A stretch of DNA of 42,408 nucleotides, taken from NCBI GenBank assembly GCA_029775875.1, contig JARVKD010000007.1, positions 1 through 42,408 on the forward strand. The letters are read 5' to 3'. Position numbers and translations under genes: made by a program. Below, piece after piece: positions 32,591-41,437 of this stretch; positions within the stretch are counted from its first letter, which is position 1; each line of letters opens with the position of its first letter. The notes below the pieces were generated by a model. That model ran no database searches, was not told where the DNA came from, and saw nothing but the letters and a program-made list of their open reading frames with translations. The DNA is from Nitrososphaeria archaeon. GTDB lineage: Archaea > Thermoproteota > Nitrososphaeria > Nitrososphaerales > JACAEJ01.

Positions 32591-33346
32591 TTAGCTGAAG
32601 AGGTCTCTTGAACGAGGTCTTATAAGAGACTTGACAGAGCCTTCTCCTTTAGTGTATTGATAACCTCTTATTATCGCTACAGGCACCATTCCTACTTTTC
32701 CCATAACAAGCTCTGCTGCCGATGCTAGTTCATCGGCTATGGCTATAGCGGTCACTTTAAGAGTATAGCCATAACTATCCCTTTTTCCTCTGTAATCCAA
32801 AATTGGCTCTAACCCAGCAACTCCTATAGCAATGTTTGTCTGCCCTTCTCTCCAAGGTCTACCAAAGGTATCTGATATTATCACAGCGACATCAGCCTTC
32901 AGTCTTCTTTTTATCTCATTTCTAATGAGTTCAGCGGATTTATCAGGATTTAAAGGCAATAAAGAGACCATATCTTCGCCTTTTACATTAGATTTATCAA
33001 CGCCAGCATTGGCGCATATGAATCCATGCCTAGTCTCGGCTATTATCACCCCTCTCTCCATCCTGACTATTCTTTTTGCCTCACGAAGAATGACTTCTAC
33101 CATTCTAGGATCCTTTTTTCTACGCTTACTTATCTTCAAAGCAAAATATGATGGTTTTATCTTTTTTAAGTCAACAAGCCTTCCCTCAGCCTTAGAGACT
33201 ATCTTATGAGTTACAACTATTACATCTTTATTCATGATCTTGATGCCTTGTCTTTGAATTGAATCAGTGATTAAACTAGCCAGATCATCGCCAAGCTTGA
33301 CTTCAGGGATTCCTTTTATTCCTATGACCTTTATTTCTGATGACAA
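32591..33346 (-). CDS. cofE: Coenzyme F420-0:L-glutamate ligase
   Basis: CofE adds gamma-linked glutamates to F420-0 with GTP. The 251-residue protein has the conserved set: THKIVSKAEGRLVDLKKIKPS near residues 46-66, ANAGVDKSNVKGEDMVSLLP near 110-129, VAVIISDTFGRPWREGQTNIAIGVAG near 153-178 and DELASAAELVMGKVGMVPVAIIRG near 205-228. All blocks are present, in contrast to the CofE-like paralogue at 5618-6454. The start appears to be TTG at 33346, with no ATG in frame nearby. It lies tail to tail with cofC, completing the post-Fo F420 genes in one 3-kb block. Confidence 0.92.
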   Translation of the reverse strand: MSSEIKVIGIKGIPEVKLGDDLASLITDSIQRQGIKIMNKDVIVVTHKIVSKAEGRLVDLKKIKPSYFALKISKRRKKDPRMVEVILREAKRIVRMERGVIIAETRHGFICANAGVDKSNVKGEDMVSLLPLNPDKSAELIRNEIKRRLKADVAVIISDTFGRPWREGQTNIAIGVAGLEPILDYRGKRDSYGYTLKVTAIAIADELASAAELVMGKVGMVPVAIIRGYQYTKGEGSVKSLIRPRSRDLFS

Positions 33347-33514
33347 ATCTTGATCAACCTGATTTACAGGATATAGAAAAGATGACCTTTTATGTTTATT
33401 TAAAGTTAGAAATCGGATTAGTTTAGCATTGAGAAGATACTAATTAAATTGCAAAAACATCTATTAGCATCATTCAAATATTAGCCCATGTAAAGGCACA
33501 ACTTGGGTGGAAGT
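33347..33514. promoter_or_regulatory. Divergent intergenic region with candidate promoters for cofE and malate dehydrogenase
   Basis: On the minus strand an ACTTTAAATA element near 33396-33406 is a good archaeal TATA/BRE candidate about 50 bases above the cofE TTG, implying a leader of about 25 bases. On the plus strand an AT-rich TAATTAAAT near 33441-33449 may serve malate dehydrogenase. Apart from these the gap shows no gene or clear structure. Confidence 0.35.
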
Positions 33515-34432
33515 TTGATAAGTATAGTAGGTCTCGGCAAGGTTGGAAGCACGATAGCTGAGCATATAACTCTTAAAGGATTGGATGACTTAACACTGAT
33601 AGATATAATTCAAGGATTACCCCAAGGAAATGCTCTAGACCTCAGCCACATGGCTTCTGAACTTAACATAGATGTTAAGATCAAAGGTTCTAACGATTAT
33701 AAGGATTTAGAGGATTCTGATATAGTCGTAGTGGCAGCAGGTTTTCCAAGAACTGCTGATATGAGTAGAATTGACCTTCTTAAAAAGAATAAGGCAATCA
33801 TAAAACAGATATCAGAGAAAATCTTACAGCATGCACCGAGATCAAAAGTAATCGTAGTGACAAATCCATTGGATCTAATGACTTATCTCACTCTTAAGAC
33901 AACGGGGTTTGATCGTAATGTTGTATTTGGAGTCGGTAGCGAGTTAGATGCTGCTAGGCTCAAGTATCATCTATCATCAGTTCTAGAAGTTTCCAATTCT
34001 TCAATTAATGCCTTTGTTATAGGAGAGCATGGAGACTCCATGGTTATTTTGAGAAGCCAATCAAAGGTTAATGGAATACCTATCGAAAAAATATTTAATG
34101 AATGTCAGATGGCCAATCTAATTGAGAAGACAAGGAAGGCAGGAGCCGATGTAATATCTCTCAAAGGTGCTACAACCTTTGGCGTGGCAGCTTCAACATC
34201 ATCGATCATTGAATCTATGATCAGAGATAGGAAAAAGGTTCATCTTGTTTCCTTCTATTTGAAGGGTGAATATGGATTATACGATGTTTGCATAGGAGTA
34301 CCAGCCATCATAGGAAAGAACGGTGTTGAGAGAGTCATAGAATTAGAACTTGATGAGGTTGAGAAGGAGCTTTTCTTGAAAAGTGCTAAATCTGTAAAGG
34401 AATCTATCCCAATTCTAATGAGCAATGAATAG
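33515..34432 (+). CDS. mdh: Malate dehydrogenase (LDH-like family)
   Basis: The 305-residue protein has the Rossmann start ISIVGLGKVGSTIAEH, the Asp at the end of the second strand (LIDII) typical of NAD preference, and the catalytic His in VIGEHGDSM near residues 170-178. The substrate loop is AGFPRTADMSRIDLL near 75-89: an Arg follows Pro where lactate dehydrogenases have Gln, so oxaloacetate/malate is the expected pair. TTG at 33515 is chosen because GGTGGA lies just before it and the product then begins at the first strand; TTG at 33503 is also in frame. It is a single-gene unit converging on the glycogen synthase-like gene. Confidence 0.88.
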   Translation: MISIVGLGKVGSTIAEHITLKGLDDLTLIDIIQGLPQGNALDLSHMASELNIDVKIKGSNDYKDLEDSDIVVVAAGFPRTADMSRIDLLKKNKAIIKQISEKILQHAPRSKVIVVTNPLDLMTYLTLKTTGFDRNVVFGVGSELDAARLKYHLSSVLEVSNSSINAFVIGEHGDSMVILRSQSKVNGIPIEKIFNECQMANLIEKTRKAGADVISLKGATTFGVAASTSSIIESMIRDRKKVHLVSFYLKGEYGLYDVCIGVPAIIGKNGVERVIELELDEVEKELFLKSAKSVKESIPILMSNE

Positions 34433-34451
34433 AAAGTTTAATTCATGATTG

Positions 34452-35690
34452 TTATAATAGGCCCTGGTATATCTCCAAAGTCTGCTCAGCTACTTTGTCC
34501 CAAGTGAAATCTTTTAGGACCCTCTGTCTTCCATTCTTGCCCCATTGCTTAGCTAAATCTTTGTCTTTTAGGACTTCTTTTATGCCCCAAGCTATATCGG
34601 TAGCATCGTAGCCATTTACATGAATACCATTTTGCTCAGGACCTGAAGGAATAATTTGCTCAGTGAAACCTACCAAACCCCTTGCCCCTACAACTACAGG
34701 CTTCTCCATCGCCATGGCTTCTAAGCTTACAATCCCGAAAGGTTCATAGAGAGACGGGAATACACAAAGGTCTGAGGCTGCGTAATGCAGTATTCGCTCC
34801 TTTTCAGGCACAAATTCAAACCTGAAGATAATATTGTCTCTTATTTTTAATCGATCCGCTAATTCAATTAGGTTCTGCTGATCTTCACCCGTGCCTAGTA
34901 TCACAAGTTTCGTCTTGGGAAAATCTTTAAGGACCAAGGGCATGGCTTCTACCAGATTTCTTACCCCTTTTATCCATGTTAATCTTCCCACATAGAGAAT
35001 CATCTGCTCATCTTCTTTGATTTTATACATTTCTCTTATCGCTAAAACTTCTTCATCATTAACCTTTTTTGGATCATAAATCTTAGGGTCTACACCGTTC
35101 CAGACCACGTTGGTTTTATTCCCTTCCCAACCATGAAGTATTAGATCATCTTTCATCATGTTACTTACTGTAATTATCCTATCTGACATTCGGGCTGTCA
35201 TGGCTTCTAAATGATTTACTACTTCAGACCCAGTGTTACCGCTTCTACCCCACTCTGTTGAGTGAGCATGGAAGACCATAGGTATCTTCAATTCGTTCTT
35301 GATGATGAGGCCAGAGATGCTGCTGAGCCAATCATGTATGGATATCAGATCGTAACGACCATTCTCTTTTCTCACTAACTCGTTGGTGAACTTTGTTGCC
35401 GATAGAACATTATATATGAATACATCGTTAAAGAACTTGATGTTAGTTCCCCATCTCCTGAGATCATCTGAAACAAATAAGGGAAATATGTTGGCAGCAT
35501 CAGCGATTAGTGGTCTATGCACTTCGACACCATCTACGACTTCTCTCGTGGGAAGATTTCCTGGGTTAAGGGTAAAGACCATAACATCATGACCCATCTC
35601 TACAAATTTTCGAGTGATATATGTAGCATAGGTGCCAAGCCCTCCTACCAGAACTGGAGGGTACTCCCAGACGAAGAAGCCTATCCTCAT
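34452..35690 (-). CDS. Glycogen synthase-like GT4 glycosyltransferase
   Basis: The 412-residue GT-B enzyme begins MRIGFFVWEYPPVLVGGLGTYATYI, the opening typical of archaeal glycogen/starch synthase-like glycosyltransferases. Other signs are IHDWLSSISGLIIKNELKIPMVFHAHSTE near residues 117-145, ILYVGRLTWIKGVRNLVEAMPL near 232-253, and the E-x7-E motif EPFGIVSLEAMAMEKPVVV near 314-332. It probably adds glucose from a nucleotide sugar to an alpha-glucan. The adjacent debranching-enzyme gene on the same strand, about 99 bases upstream, supports glycogen metabolism. ATG at 35690 is preferred to TTG at 35696. Confidence 0.8.
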   Translation of the reverse strand: MRIGFFVWEYPPVLVGGLGTYATYITRKFVEMGHDVMVFTLNPGNLPTREVVDGVEVHRPLIADAANIFPLFVSDDLRRWGTNIKFFNDVFIYNVLSATKFTNELVRKENGRYDLISIHDWLSSISGLIIKNELKIPMVFHAHSTEWGRSGNTGSEVVNHLEAMTARMSDRIITVSNMMKDDLILHGWEGNKTNVVWNGVDPKIYDPKKVNDEEVLAIREMYKIKEDEQMILYVGRLTWIKGVRNLVEAMPLVLKDFPKTKLVILGTGEDQQNLIELADRLKIRDNIIFRFEFVPEKERILHYAASDLCVFPSLYEPFGIVSLEAMAMEKPVVVGARGLVGFTEQIIPSGPEQNGIHVNGYDATDIAWGIKEVLKDKDLAKQWGKNGRQRVLKDFTWDKVAEQTLEIYQGLL

Positions 35691-35788
35691 ACTCAAAACC
35701 TTGAATGTCTATCGAACAAAGCTGTTTATGACCACTATATTAAAAGCATTTTATAAATTGATCATTATTTTTGAGATGATGATTCTTT

Positions 35789-38071
35789 TCAAATTTCATA
35801 CTTCAGATAAGGATCGACCCACTGTGACCATAATTGAACAGGGTTCTTCACTGGAACAGGGTTCTCTTTTAATCCATCAACAGGATAAGGATTCTTTCCA
35901 AGGGGAAGGCTAAAGAGCTCATTGTTATAAAATATCGTACCTTCACTCATCTGATGGTCTAAATTGCTTATCAAAAAGCCCTTTATCATATCATACCTTC
36001 CAATTCTTTCTAAGAGTTTGATTATATATGGTGTATCTCTAGGCCATACAACTGCACCGTGATACTGTTCATCATCAAAATATATTCTTTCCTCACTATC
36101 TTTCACTATTATCCCAAAAGGGTGTAATTCATCATAATATTTTTTGAGTCCTTTTACCCTTCTATACACTAATAACCTCTCCTGTGCTACTTCCCATATA
36201 GCCTTAAGCTTCTCTTTAGGCAAAAGATCGTTAAGAATAGATGCTGCGACTATGCAAGGCGATCCTAAGGTCTCATCCTTTTTTGATAGATCGTAAGACA
36301 AGACATCGTAGAAATACCCTTTTTTGCTATTCCAAAATACTTTTAAGTAATTTTCTTTTGCCTTTGATAGAGTATTCATGACAGACTTGAGAAAATCTTG
36401 ATTCACTATGCTCTTTTCCATGTTAGCCATTTTAACGAGTGCTTCTAATGCCTTTATCCAAAGAGCGTTTATTTCAGGCAGATAGAACCTCGGTGTGTTG
36501 AAGATTCTTTTAACTTCCTCTGGGTCCTTGGAATTCTCAATTTCTTCTATCTGCCACTCTCTCGGTATCCTGTTTGGTAATTCATCGAACCTTAAGCCTC
36601 TATGCACTATCACTCTTTTCGAGTCTATCCAAGAATGCCATGGCACGCAGGCTAGTAATCCTAAATCTGAAATGAGAGGAGGCCCATTGACAGTATCTAA
36701 AGAAGCCTTTTTGTATGTCTGATAGGTTTTTACCATTATCCTTAGTATCGTGTTAAGCAAATCCTTTTCTCTTGTCGATCTTATGTATTCCCAAGACATT
36801 ATGAAGAATAGCAATGTAGGGTCTGAAGCAAAGTAGTATTTCTCTAATGGCAATAAACGACCGATCTTGAACTCATAATCAGAAGCCAACATGGGTAAAT
36901 AATTGTGAACCCTTCCACTACTATCATCAAAGAACTCTATCCCTAATAGGATGCAGTCTCTCACTATCTCTAGCCTTTTGTCCCAGATTTTTAAAAATTC
37001 CAGATTTTGATGCAGATTAGTGAAAATGTCACGCATCCAAGGAGACCTGAACCACCATCCTCCAGCCTCCATTACTTTCAATTCTCTCCTTTTTTGAAGA
37101 ACAATCTTCATTCCAAATCTTGTAAGAGCATCCATTCTTGCAAGGATTGAGTTGTAAACTTGGAGATTTTCGCCTTTTTTGATTACACTCTTTAAGAATG
37201 ATAGCTTTTTAGATTCGAGTTCTAGCTTATCCTTAAATTCTTGCATGGAATCTATCTTTAGAGGATCTTCTCTCATCATAGGTATAGCGTGGAATCTAAT
37301 TTTCATTCTATCTTCAGCAAATTTGGCATGAAACAGTGCTGGAATGAGAAGTTCCTTACTCTGTCCACGAAAAACTATACCTTCAGGAGTTTGAGTCCTA
37401 AAACCATCTCCTAGTTTATAGAACCAATTAAGGTAAACTGTTCCACCTTCTATTCGAACGCTCTTATTGGGAGTGAAGATGGTGAGTAAGCGATCATTCT
37501 TCTCAGCCTTTATCATCGAATAACTATTTTCATTTTCCATGATTTTTATGACATGTCTTTTCGGATCGCTATCAGAGCATATGTGGCGAATGTCAATGAA
37601 AGGTGCTACTATCAACTCAAAATCTCTTTTAGAAGATTCTATCTCAAATTCTAGATTAAGGCATGCATGCTCGCCTTCGCTAAGCCAGTATAAAGTCTTT
37701 AACGAACCTTGATTTCCATCTTCATCCTCTATCTCGTATACATAATCAAGAAACCATGTAGATGCAGATACCTTTTTTGGATGAAGTTTCAGTGCATTTC
37801 CATCTTTAATAATACTAAATGCAAAACAATCAAGAAACTTCCAATTCTCCCCCTTCGTCAAAGCCAGTAGACCTTCATACGGATAATCTCTGTTAGGGGC
37901 TGTTAGACGCAACTGCTTAGATTGAAATGATATATCTATAGGCACCGAGTATACTGAGAGACCGAACTCTGCTATGCTATTGCGTAAGATAAAACGGTTC
38001 GTTCTTGCAAAGCCCCAGTCAGGGTTCTCTACAGGATCATAATCGAATGTGAGGCTATATGATGCTGTCAA
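35789..38071 (-). CDS. Amylo-alpha-1,6-glucosidase (archaeal glycogen debranching enzyme-like)
   Basis: The 760-residue protein has an N-terminal beta-rich domain of about 280 residues (opening LTFDYDPVENPDWGF) and a C-terminal alpha/alpha-barrel of the GDE_C/GH133 type. Barrel motifs include AGGWWFRSPWMRDIFTN near residues 331-347, where the Asp is a likely catalytic acid, and VVWPRDTPYIIKLLERIGRYD near 687-707. It would hydrolyse alpha-1,6 branches of an alpha-glucan. The opening codon appears to be TTG at 38071, with a TATA-like element about 30-40 bases above, so the transcript may have a very short leader. Size and layout fit archaeal homologues; exact specificity is inferred. Confidence 0.8.
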   Translation of the reverse strand: MTASYSLTFDYDPVENPDWGFARTNRFILRNSIAEFGLSVYSVPIDISFQSKQLRLTAPNRDYPYEGLLALTKGENWKFLDCFAFSIIKDGNALKLHPKKVSASTWFLDYVYEIEDEDGNQGSLKTLYWLSEGEHACLNLEFEIESSKRDFELIVAPFIDIRHICSDSDPKRHVIKIMENENSYSMIKAEKNDRLLTIFTPNKSVRIEGGTVYLNWFYKLGDGFRTQTPEGIVFRGQSKELLIPALFHAKFAEDRMKIRFHAIPMMREDPLKIDSMQEFKDKLELESKKLSFLKSVIKKGENLQVYNSILARMDALTRFGMKIVLQKRRELKVMEAGGWWFRSPWMRDIFTNLHQNLEFLKIWDKRLEIVRDCILLGIEFFDDSSGRVHNYLPMLASDYEFKIGRLLPLEKYYFASDPTLLFFIMSWEYIRSTREKDLLNTILRIMVKTYQTYKKASLDTVNGPPLISDLGLLACVPWHSWIDSKRVIVHRGLRFDELPNRIPREWQIEEIENSKDPEEVKRIFNTPRFYLPEINALWIKALEALVKMANMEKSIVNQDFLKSVMNTLSKAKENYLKVFWNSKKGYFYDVLSYDLSKKDETLGSPCIVAASILNDLLPKEKLKAIWEVAQERLLVYRRVKGLKKYYDELHPFGIIVKDSEERIYFDDEQYHGAVVWPRDTPYIIKLLERIGRYDMIKGFLISNLDHQMSEGTIFYNNELFSLPLGKNPYPVDGLKENPVPVKNPVQLWSQWVDPYLKYEI

Positions 38072-38169
38072 CGGATTAATTCTTCAAAAACTGTGTATTT
38101 ATCTATATATCGTTTAATCATGTTGATACAATTTTTATATTCGATTCACCATATTATATGTGATTGTTC
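38072..38169. promoter_or_regulatory. Divergent promoter region between debranching enzyme and GAPN
   Basis: On the plus strand TTTTTATAT at about 38132-38140 lies about 30 bases before the GAPN ATG at 38170, predicting a leader under 10 bases. On the minus strand ATATATAGATAAAT near 38099-38112 is a TATA candidate for the debranching gene. No operator repeat was evident. Confidence 0.4.
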
Positions 38170-39705
38170 ATGCGTGAAAAATTCATGCTTAAACTCAACA
38201 AATTCTTTGAGCCTATCTACACTTTAGGACCTGATGGAATACCCTTCTTCAAGATGTTCATAAACGGCGAATGGGTCAATTCTAATTCGAAAAAAGTAAT
38301 AGATGTAGATACACCAATAGATGGTAGCATAATAGCGAGGGTATCGGATGCCAGCAAGGAAGATGTTGATAGAGCAACAGACGTTGCTTATGAGAGTAGG
38401 CAGAAGATAAGAGATATACCAGGAATAGAGCGTATAGAGATATTTGAAAGAGCAAGCCAGATTCTCTCAGAATACAAGAATGATTTCATCACAACTCTAA
38501 TGCTGGAAGCTGGTAAACCAAAGAGAGATGCTGAAGGTGAAGTGAGAGCAACCATTGACAGGCTTAAATTAACCATGGAAGAAGCGAGAAAAATATTTGG
38601 TGAATATATTCCAGGAGACTGGTCTGATGATACAACAGGCAAGATAGCCTTAGTTATTCGTGAGCCTGTAGGAGTTGTGGTTGCCATAAGTCCCTTCAAC
38701 TACCCTCTTTTCATAGCATCCGCGAAGATAGTCCCTGCTCTATTGGCAGGCAATGCAGTAGTTTCAAAGCAGTCCAGCGAGAATCCATTATCTTTGCTAC
38801 TTTTTGCGAGAGTTTTGGAGGAGGCTGGAATACCTTCTGGATCTTTGAACATGATCACAGGGAGCGGTGCTATAGGAGGCTATCTTGTGCCAAACGAGAA
38901 AGTTGCCATGATCAACTTCACTGGCAGTACTGATGTTGGAAAACAGATCGCCAAGATGGCAGGTCTTAAGAAATTACATTTAGAACTTGGAGGAAAAGGT
39001 ATGGCTATAGTGCTTGATGATGCAGATTTGGAACTTGCAGCAAAGAAATGCGTTGAAGGCTCTCTTAAGAACGCTGGGCAGAGATGTGATGCCATAAGTT
39101 CAGTTTTAGTGGTTGAAAGCTTATCTGATAAGTTTGTAAAAGAAGTAATGAAAGAAGCAAAAAATTGGAAGCATGGAGATCCTAGAGATCCTTCTGTGAA
39201 AGTTGGACCAGTCATAAACGTTAGAGCTGCTCAAAGAATTAAGGGATTAGTTGATGATGCAGTAGCAAAGGGAGCCAAGTTGCTCATGGGTGGAAATCAT
39301 AAAGATTGTTACTTTGAGCCAACAGTTCTTTATGACGTACCATTAAATGCCAGAATTGCATGGGAGGAGACCTTTGGACCAGTGATCACTATAATAAAGA
39401 TAAAGAACGAGGATGAAGCGATAGAGATAGGAAAGAAGTCAAGGTATGGCTTAGATTCTTGTGTCTTTACAAAAGATTTCTACAAGATGTGGAAGATAGC
39501 GAAGAGGCTTGAAACAGGAGAAGTTACCATCAACGATCTTCCTAGGCATGGTGTTGGCTACTTCCCCTTCGGTGGATCAAAGGAGTCTGGTATAGGAAGA
39601 GAGGGAATTGGTTACAGCATAGATGAAATGACTCAAATCAAGACTATAACCTTCAACTTAGAGCCTGCTAAGCTTGGCAAGGTAAGAAGAGTCTACAGCG
39701 CATAG
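38170..39705 (+). CDS. gapN: Non-phosphorylating glyceraldehyde-3-phosphate dehydrogenase (GAPN), ALDH superfamily
   Basis: GAPN oxidises glyceraldehyde 3-phosphate straight to 3-phosphoglycerate, in archaeal glycolysis bypassing phosphoglycerate kinase. The 511-residue ALDH-fold protein contains VGVVVAISPFNYPLFI near residues 172-187, FTGSTDVGKQIA near 255-266, the catalytic Glu in LHLELGGKGMAIVLDDADLE near 274-293 and the catalytic Cys in KNAGQRCDAIS near 303-313, then WEETFGPVI near 394. The long Gly-rich ending PFGGSKESGIGREGIGYSIDEMTQIK is usual. The stretch KPKRDAEGEVRATIDRL is GAPN-like rather than like general aldehyde dehydrogenases. ATG 38170 gives a leader under 10 bases; TTG 38164 and ATG 38185 are alternatives. 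Confidence 0.85.
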   Translation: MREKFMLKLNKFFEPIYTLGPDGIPFFKMFINGEWVNSNSKKVIDVDTPIDGSIIARVSDASKEDVDRATDVAYESRQKIRDIPGIERIEIFERASQILSEYKNDFITTLMLEAGKPKRDAEGEVRATIDRLKLTMEEARKIFGEYIPGDWSDDTTGKIALVIREPVGVVVAISPFNYPLFIASAKIVPALLAGNAVVSKQSSENPLSLLLFARVLEEAGIPSGSLNMITGSGAIGGYLVPNEKVAMINFTGSTDVGKQIAKMAGLKKLHLELGGKGMAIVLDDADLELAAKKCVEGSLKNAGQRCDAISSVLVVESLSDKFVKEVMKEAKNWKHGDPRDPSVKVGPVINVRAAQRIKGLVDDAVAKGAKLLMGGNHKDCYFEPTVLYDVPLNARIAWEETFGPVITIIKIKNEDEAIEIGKKSRYGLDSCVFTKDFYKMWKIAKRLETGEVTINDLPRHGVGYFPFGGSKESGIGREGIGYSIDEMTQIKTITFNLEPAKLGKVRRVYSA

Positions 39706-39769
39706 TTAAGTCATTAACCTAAGGTTAGAAACACTTAAATCAATTTTTATCTTTCATCAAGATGGAGAT

Positions 39770-40456
39770 ATGCCATCTAGAGATGTAGATCTACTCTTAG
39801 ACATTCTGGGCAATGAGACTCGTAGAAAAATACTAAAATTGATCGCAGAAGAACCTCGTTATGTTTTACAGCTGGCTAAAGAATTGGAAGTTAGTCAGCA
39901 AGCAGTCCTAAAGCACCTTGATCTATTACAGCAGCACGGTTTTATTTCGATGTTTTTGGCTGAGAGTGAATTTGCAGCTCCACAAAGGAAGTATTATGAA
40001 CTGGCTAAATCACTCTACCTAAACGTTGGTATAGCCAAGAAAATGATAAGATTTTCTATCGATAAAGTCCCTCACAAGAAAAGAGCGTCAAAGATTAGTG
40101 CTGTAAAAGACTTAAAGGCTAAAGTAAGAGCGTTTGAGAAGCAAAGTAAGCCAGAAAAGGTTCTTAGGATTTCAGAGGAAATTCTAAAGGAGATAGATGC
40201 AAAGTTTGAAGAATTTAAGAAGATAGAAGCCAGTTTGATGCTTTTGAAGCAAAGAACATTAAAGAAGGCTAAGAGAATGATAAGAAACGTTACAAACAAC
40301 CCAGTAGAGAGAAAGATTCTGTATTCAATTCTGGATGGTAAAATCCTCTCTGAGCTCAATATAGATAAGAAAGATTTGGGGATGGCTCTTGAAGCCCTAA
40401 AGCAAAAAGGGTTAATTGATCCGAATAGGATACCTATCCTTGCAAGAAATGAATAA
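39770..40456 (+). CDS. ArsR-like winged-helix transcriptional regulator
   Basis: The 228-residue protein has an N-terminal winged helix (residues about 5-75): LLLDILGNETRRKILKLIAEEPRYVLQLAKELEVSQQAVLKHL with the recognition helix at VSQQAVLKHLDLL, followed by a wing and QRKYYELAKSLYLNVGI. The rest (about 95-228) is a very basic, probably coiled-coil region (many Lys/Glu) and a final segment VERKILYSILDGKILSELNIDKKDLGMALEALKQKGLI that resembles a second small winged helix. No metal-binding Cys cluster is visible, so a metal sensor is unlikely. It stands alone between gapN and the nitrilase gene; either might be a target. Confidence 0.8.
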   Translation: MPSRDVDLLLDILGNETRRKILKLIAEEPRYVLQLAKELEVSQQAVLKHLDLLQQHGFISMFLAESEFAAPQRKYYELAKSLYLNVGIAKKMIRFSIDKVPHKKRASKISAVKDLKAKVRAFEKQSKPEKVLRISEEILKEIDAKFEEFKKIEASLMLLKQRTLKKAKRMIRNVTNNPVERKILYSILDGKILSELNIDKKDLGMALEALKQKGLIDPNRIPILARNE

Positions 40457-40513
40457 ATTTATAATTGTATATAGGAAATGCAAATAAATATTGAATTCTA
40501 AGATTACATTAAA

Positions 40514-41323
40514 ATGAAATTAAAGTTAGGCTTCGTGCAGACAAACCCTTCCTTCGGCAACAAGGAGAAGAATGTTGAGGAAGCGATTAATCTATCAAGA
40601 AAGATAGGAGGAGATTTAATGGTATTTCCTGAGCTTTTTAATACAGGCTACGCTTTCATTAGCAAAAAAGAAATTGATTATCTGGCTGAAGAAGTCCCAG
40701 ATGGATACACCACCATCAAGCTAATGGAGCACTCAAGGGAAGCTAATAAGACTATAGTGGCAGGATTGGCAGAGAGATTCAATGATAAAATATTCAATTC
40801 TGCTGTTGTAGTGTCTAATGGTCAGTTCATAGGAGTTTATAGGAAAGTTCATCTTTTTTATAAAGAGAAACTTTGGTTCTCGGTTGGGAATATTGGCTTT
40901 AGAGTCTTTGATCTAGGACATTTTAAGCTAGGAGTGATGATATGCTTTGACTGGTTCTTTCCAGAGTCTGCAAGAGTTCTTGCCTTAGAAGGGGCTGATG
41001 TTATCGCTCATCCCTCGAATTTAGTGCTTCCAGGCTTATGTCAAAAGGCTATGCTAATAAGGTCTCTAGAAAACAAAGTGTTCATTATAACTGCCAATCG
41101 TACAGGAACAGAATTTAGAGGTGGAGAGAGGTTCAACTACATAGGAAGAAGTCAGATTACTAGCCCGTCTATGAAGGTTTTGGCATCGGCAGAAGAAGAT
41201 GAAGTAATAGCAAAGGTAGTTGATGTGGATATTTCTGAGGCTCGTGATAAGAACATAACAAAGTTCAACCACGCAATTCAGGATAGAAAAGTGGAATTTT
41301 ATGGAAAGTTAGTGATGCCTTAG
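40514..41323 (+). CDS. Carbon-nitrogen hydrolase (nitrilase superfamily)
   Basis: The 269-residue protein has the nitrilase Glu-Lys-Cys triad: Glu in LMVFPELFNTGYAF near residues 35-48, Lys in YRKVHLFYKEKLWF near 109-122 and Cys in LGVMICFDWFFPESARVL near 138-155. The core follows the pattern of omega-amidase/N-carbamoyl-amidase-like members rather than aliphatic nitrilases. Length is standard for a single-domain enzyme. Which amide it hydrolyses cannot be told. It is immediately followed by the oppositely oriented tRNA-Tyr gene. Confidence 0.87.
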   Translation: MKLKLGFVQTNPSFGNKEKNVEEAINLSRKIGGDLMVFPELFNTGYAFISKKEIDYLAEEVPDGYTTIKLMEHSREANKTIVAGLAERFNDKIFNSAVVVSNGQFIGVYRKVHLFYKEKLWFSVGNIGFRVFDLGHFKLGVMICFDWFFPESARVLALEGADVIAHPSNLVLPGLCQKAMLIRSLENKVFIITANRTGTEFRGGERFNYIGRSQITSPSMKVLASAEEDEVIAKVVDVDISEARDKNITKFNHAIQDRKVEFYGKLVMP

Positions 41324-41366
41324 ATAAAGGTCCCGCGGGCAGGATTTGAACCTGCGACACTCCGGT

Positions 41367-41410
41367 TTCTGTGCGCCTAGTAGGCTGGTGAGTTTTGCCA
41401 GAGCAAATCT
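41367..41410 (-). other. tRNA-Tyr intron 2, canonical position 37/38
   Basis: The 44-base intron follows G37. Its bulge-helix-bulge has central helix CTGT (positions 32-35) with ACAG at the intron's 3' end, bulges AGA and AAA, and the restored anticodon stem TCCGG/CCGGA as outer helix. This is a textbook archaeal splice site; the intron interior has the hairpin TTTGC/GCAAA. Confidence 0.8.
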
Positions 41411-41417
41411 CTACAGC

Positions 41418-41437
41418 GTCTCCCCCTTGATGAGGGT
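41418..41437 (-). other. tRNA-Tyr intron 1, non-canonical position 30/31
   Basis: Removing these 20 bases restores G31 and a perfect anticodon stem. The predicted bulge-helix-bulge fits well: central helix CTTC/GGAG (one G-T pair), three-base bulges CGA and ACG each cut after the second base, and an inner CCC/GGG stem closing a seven-base loop. The outer helix is short (two pairs), so it is a relaxed form. Confidence 0.8.
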
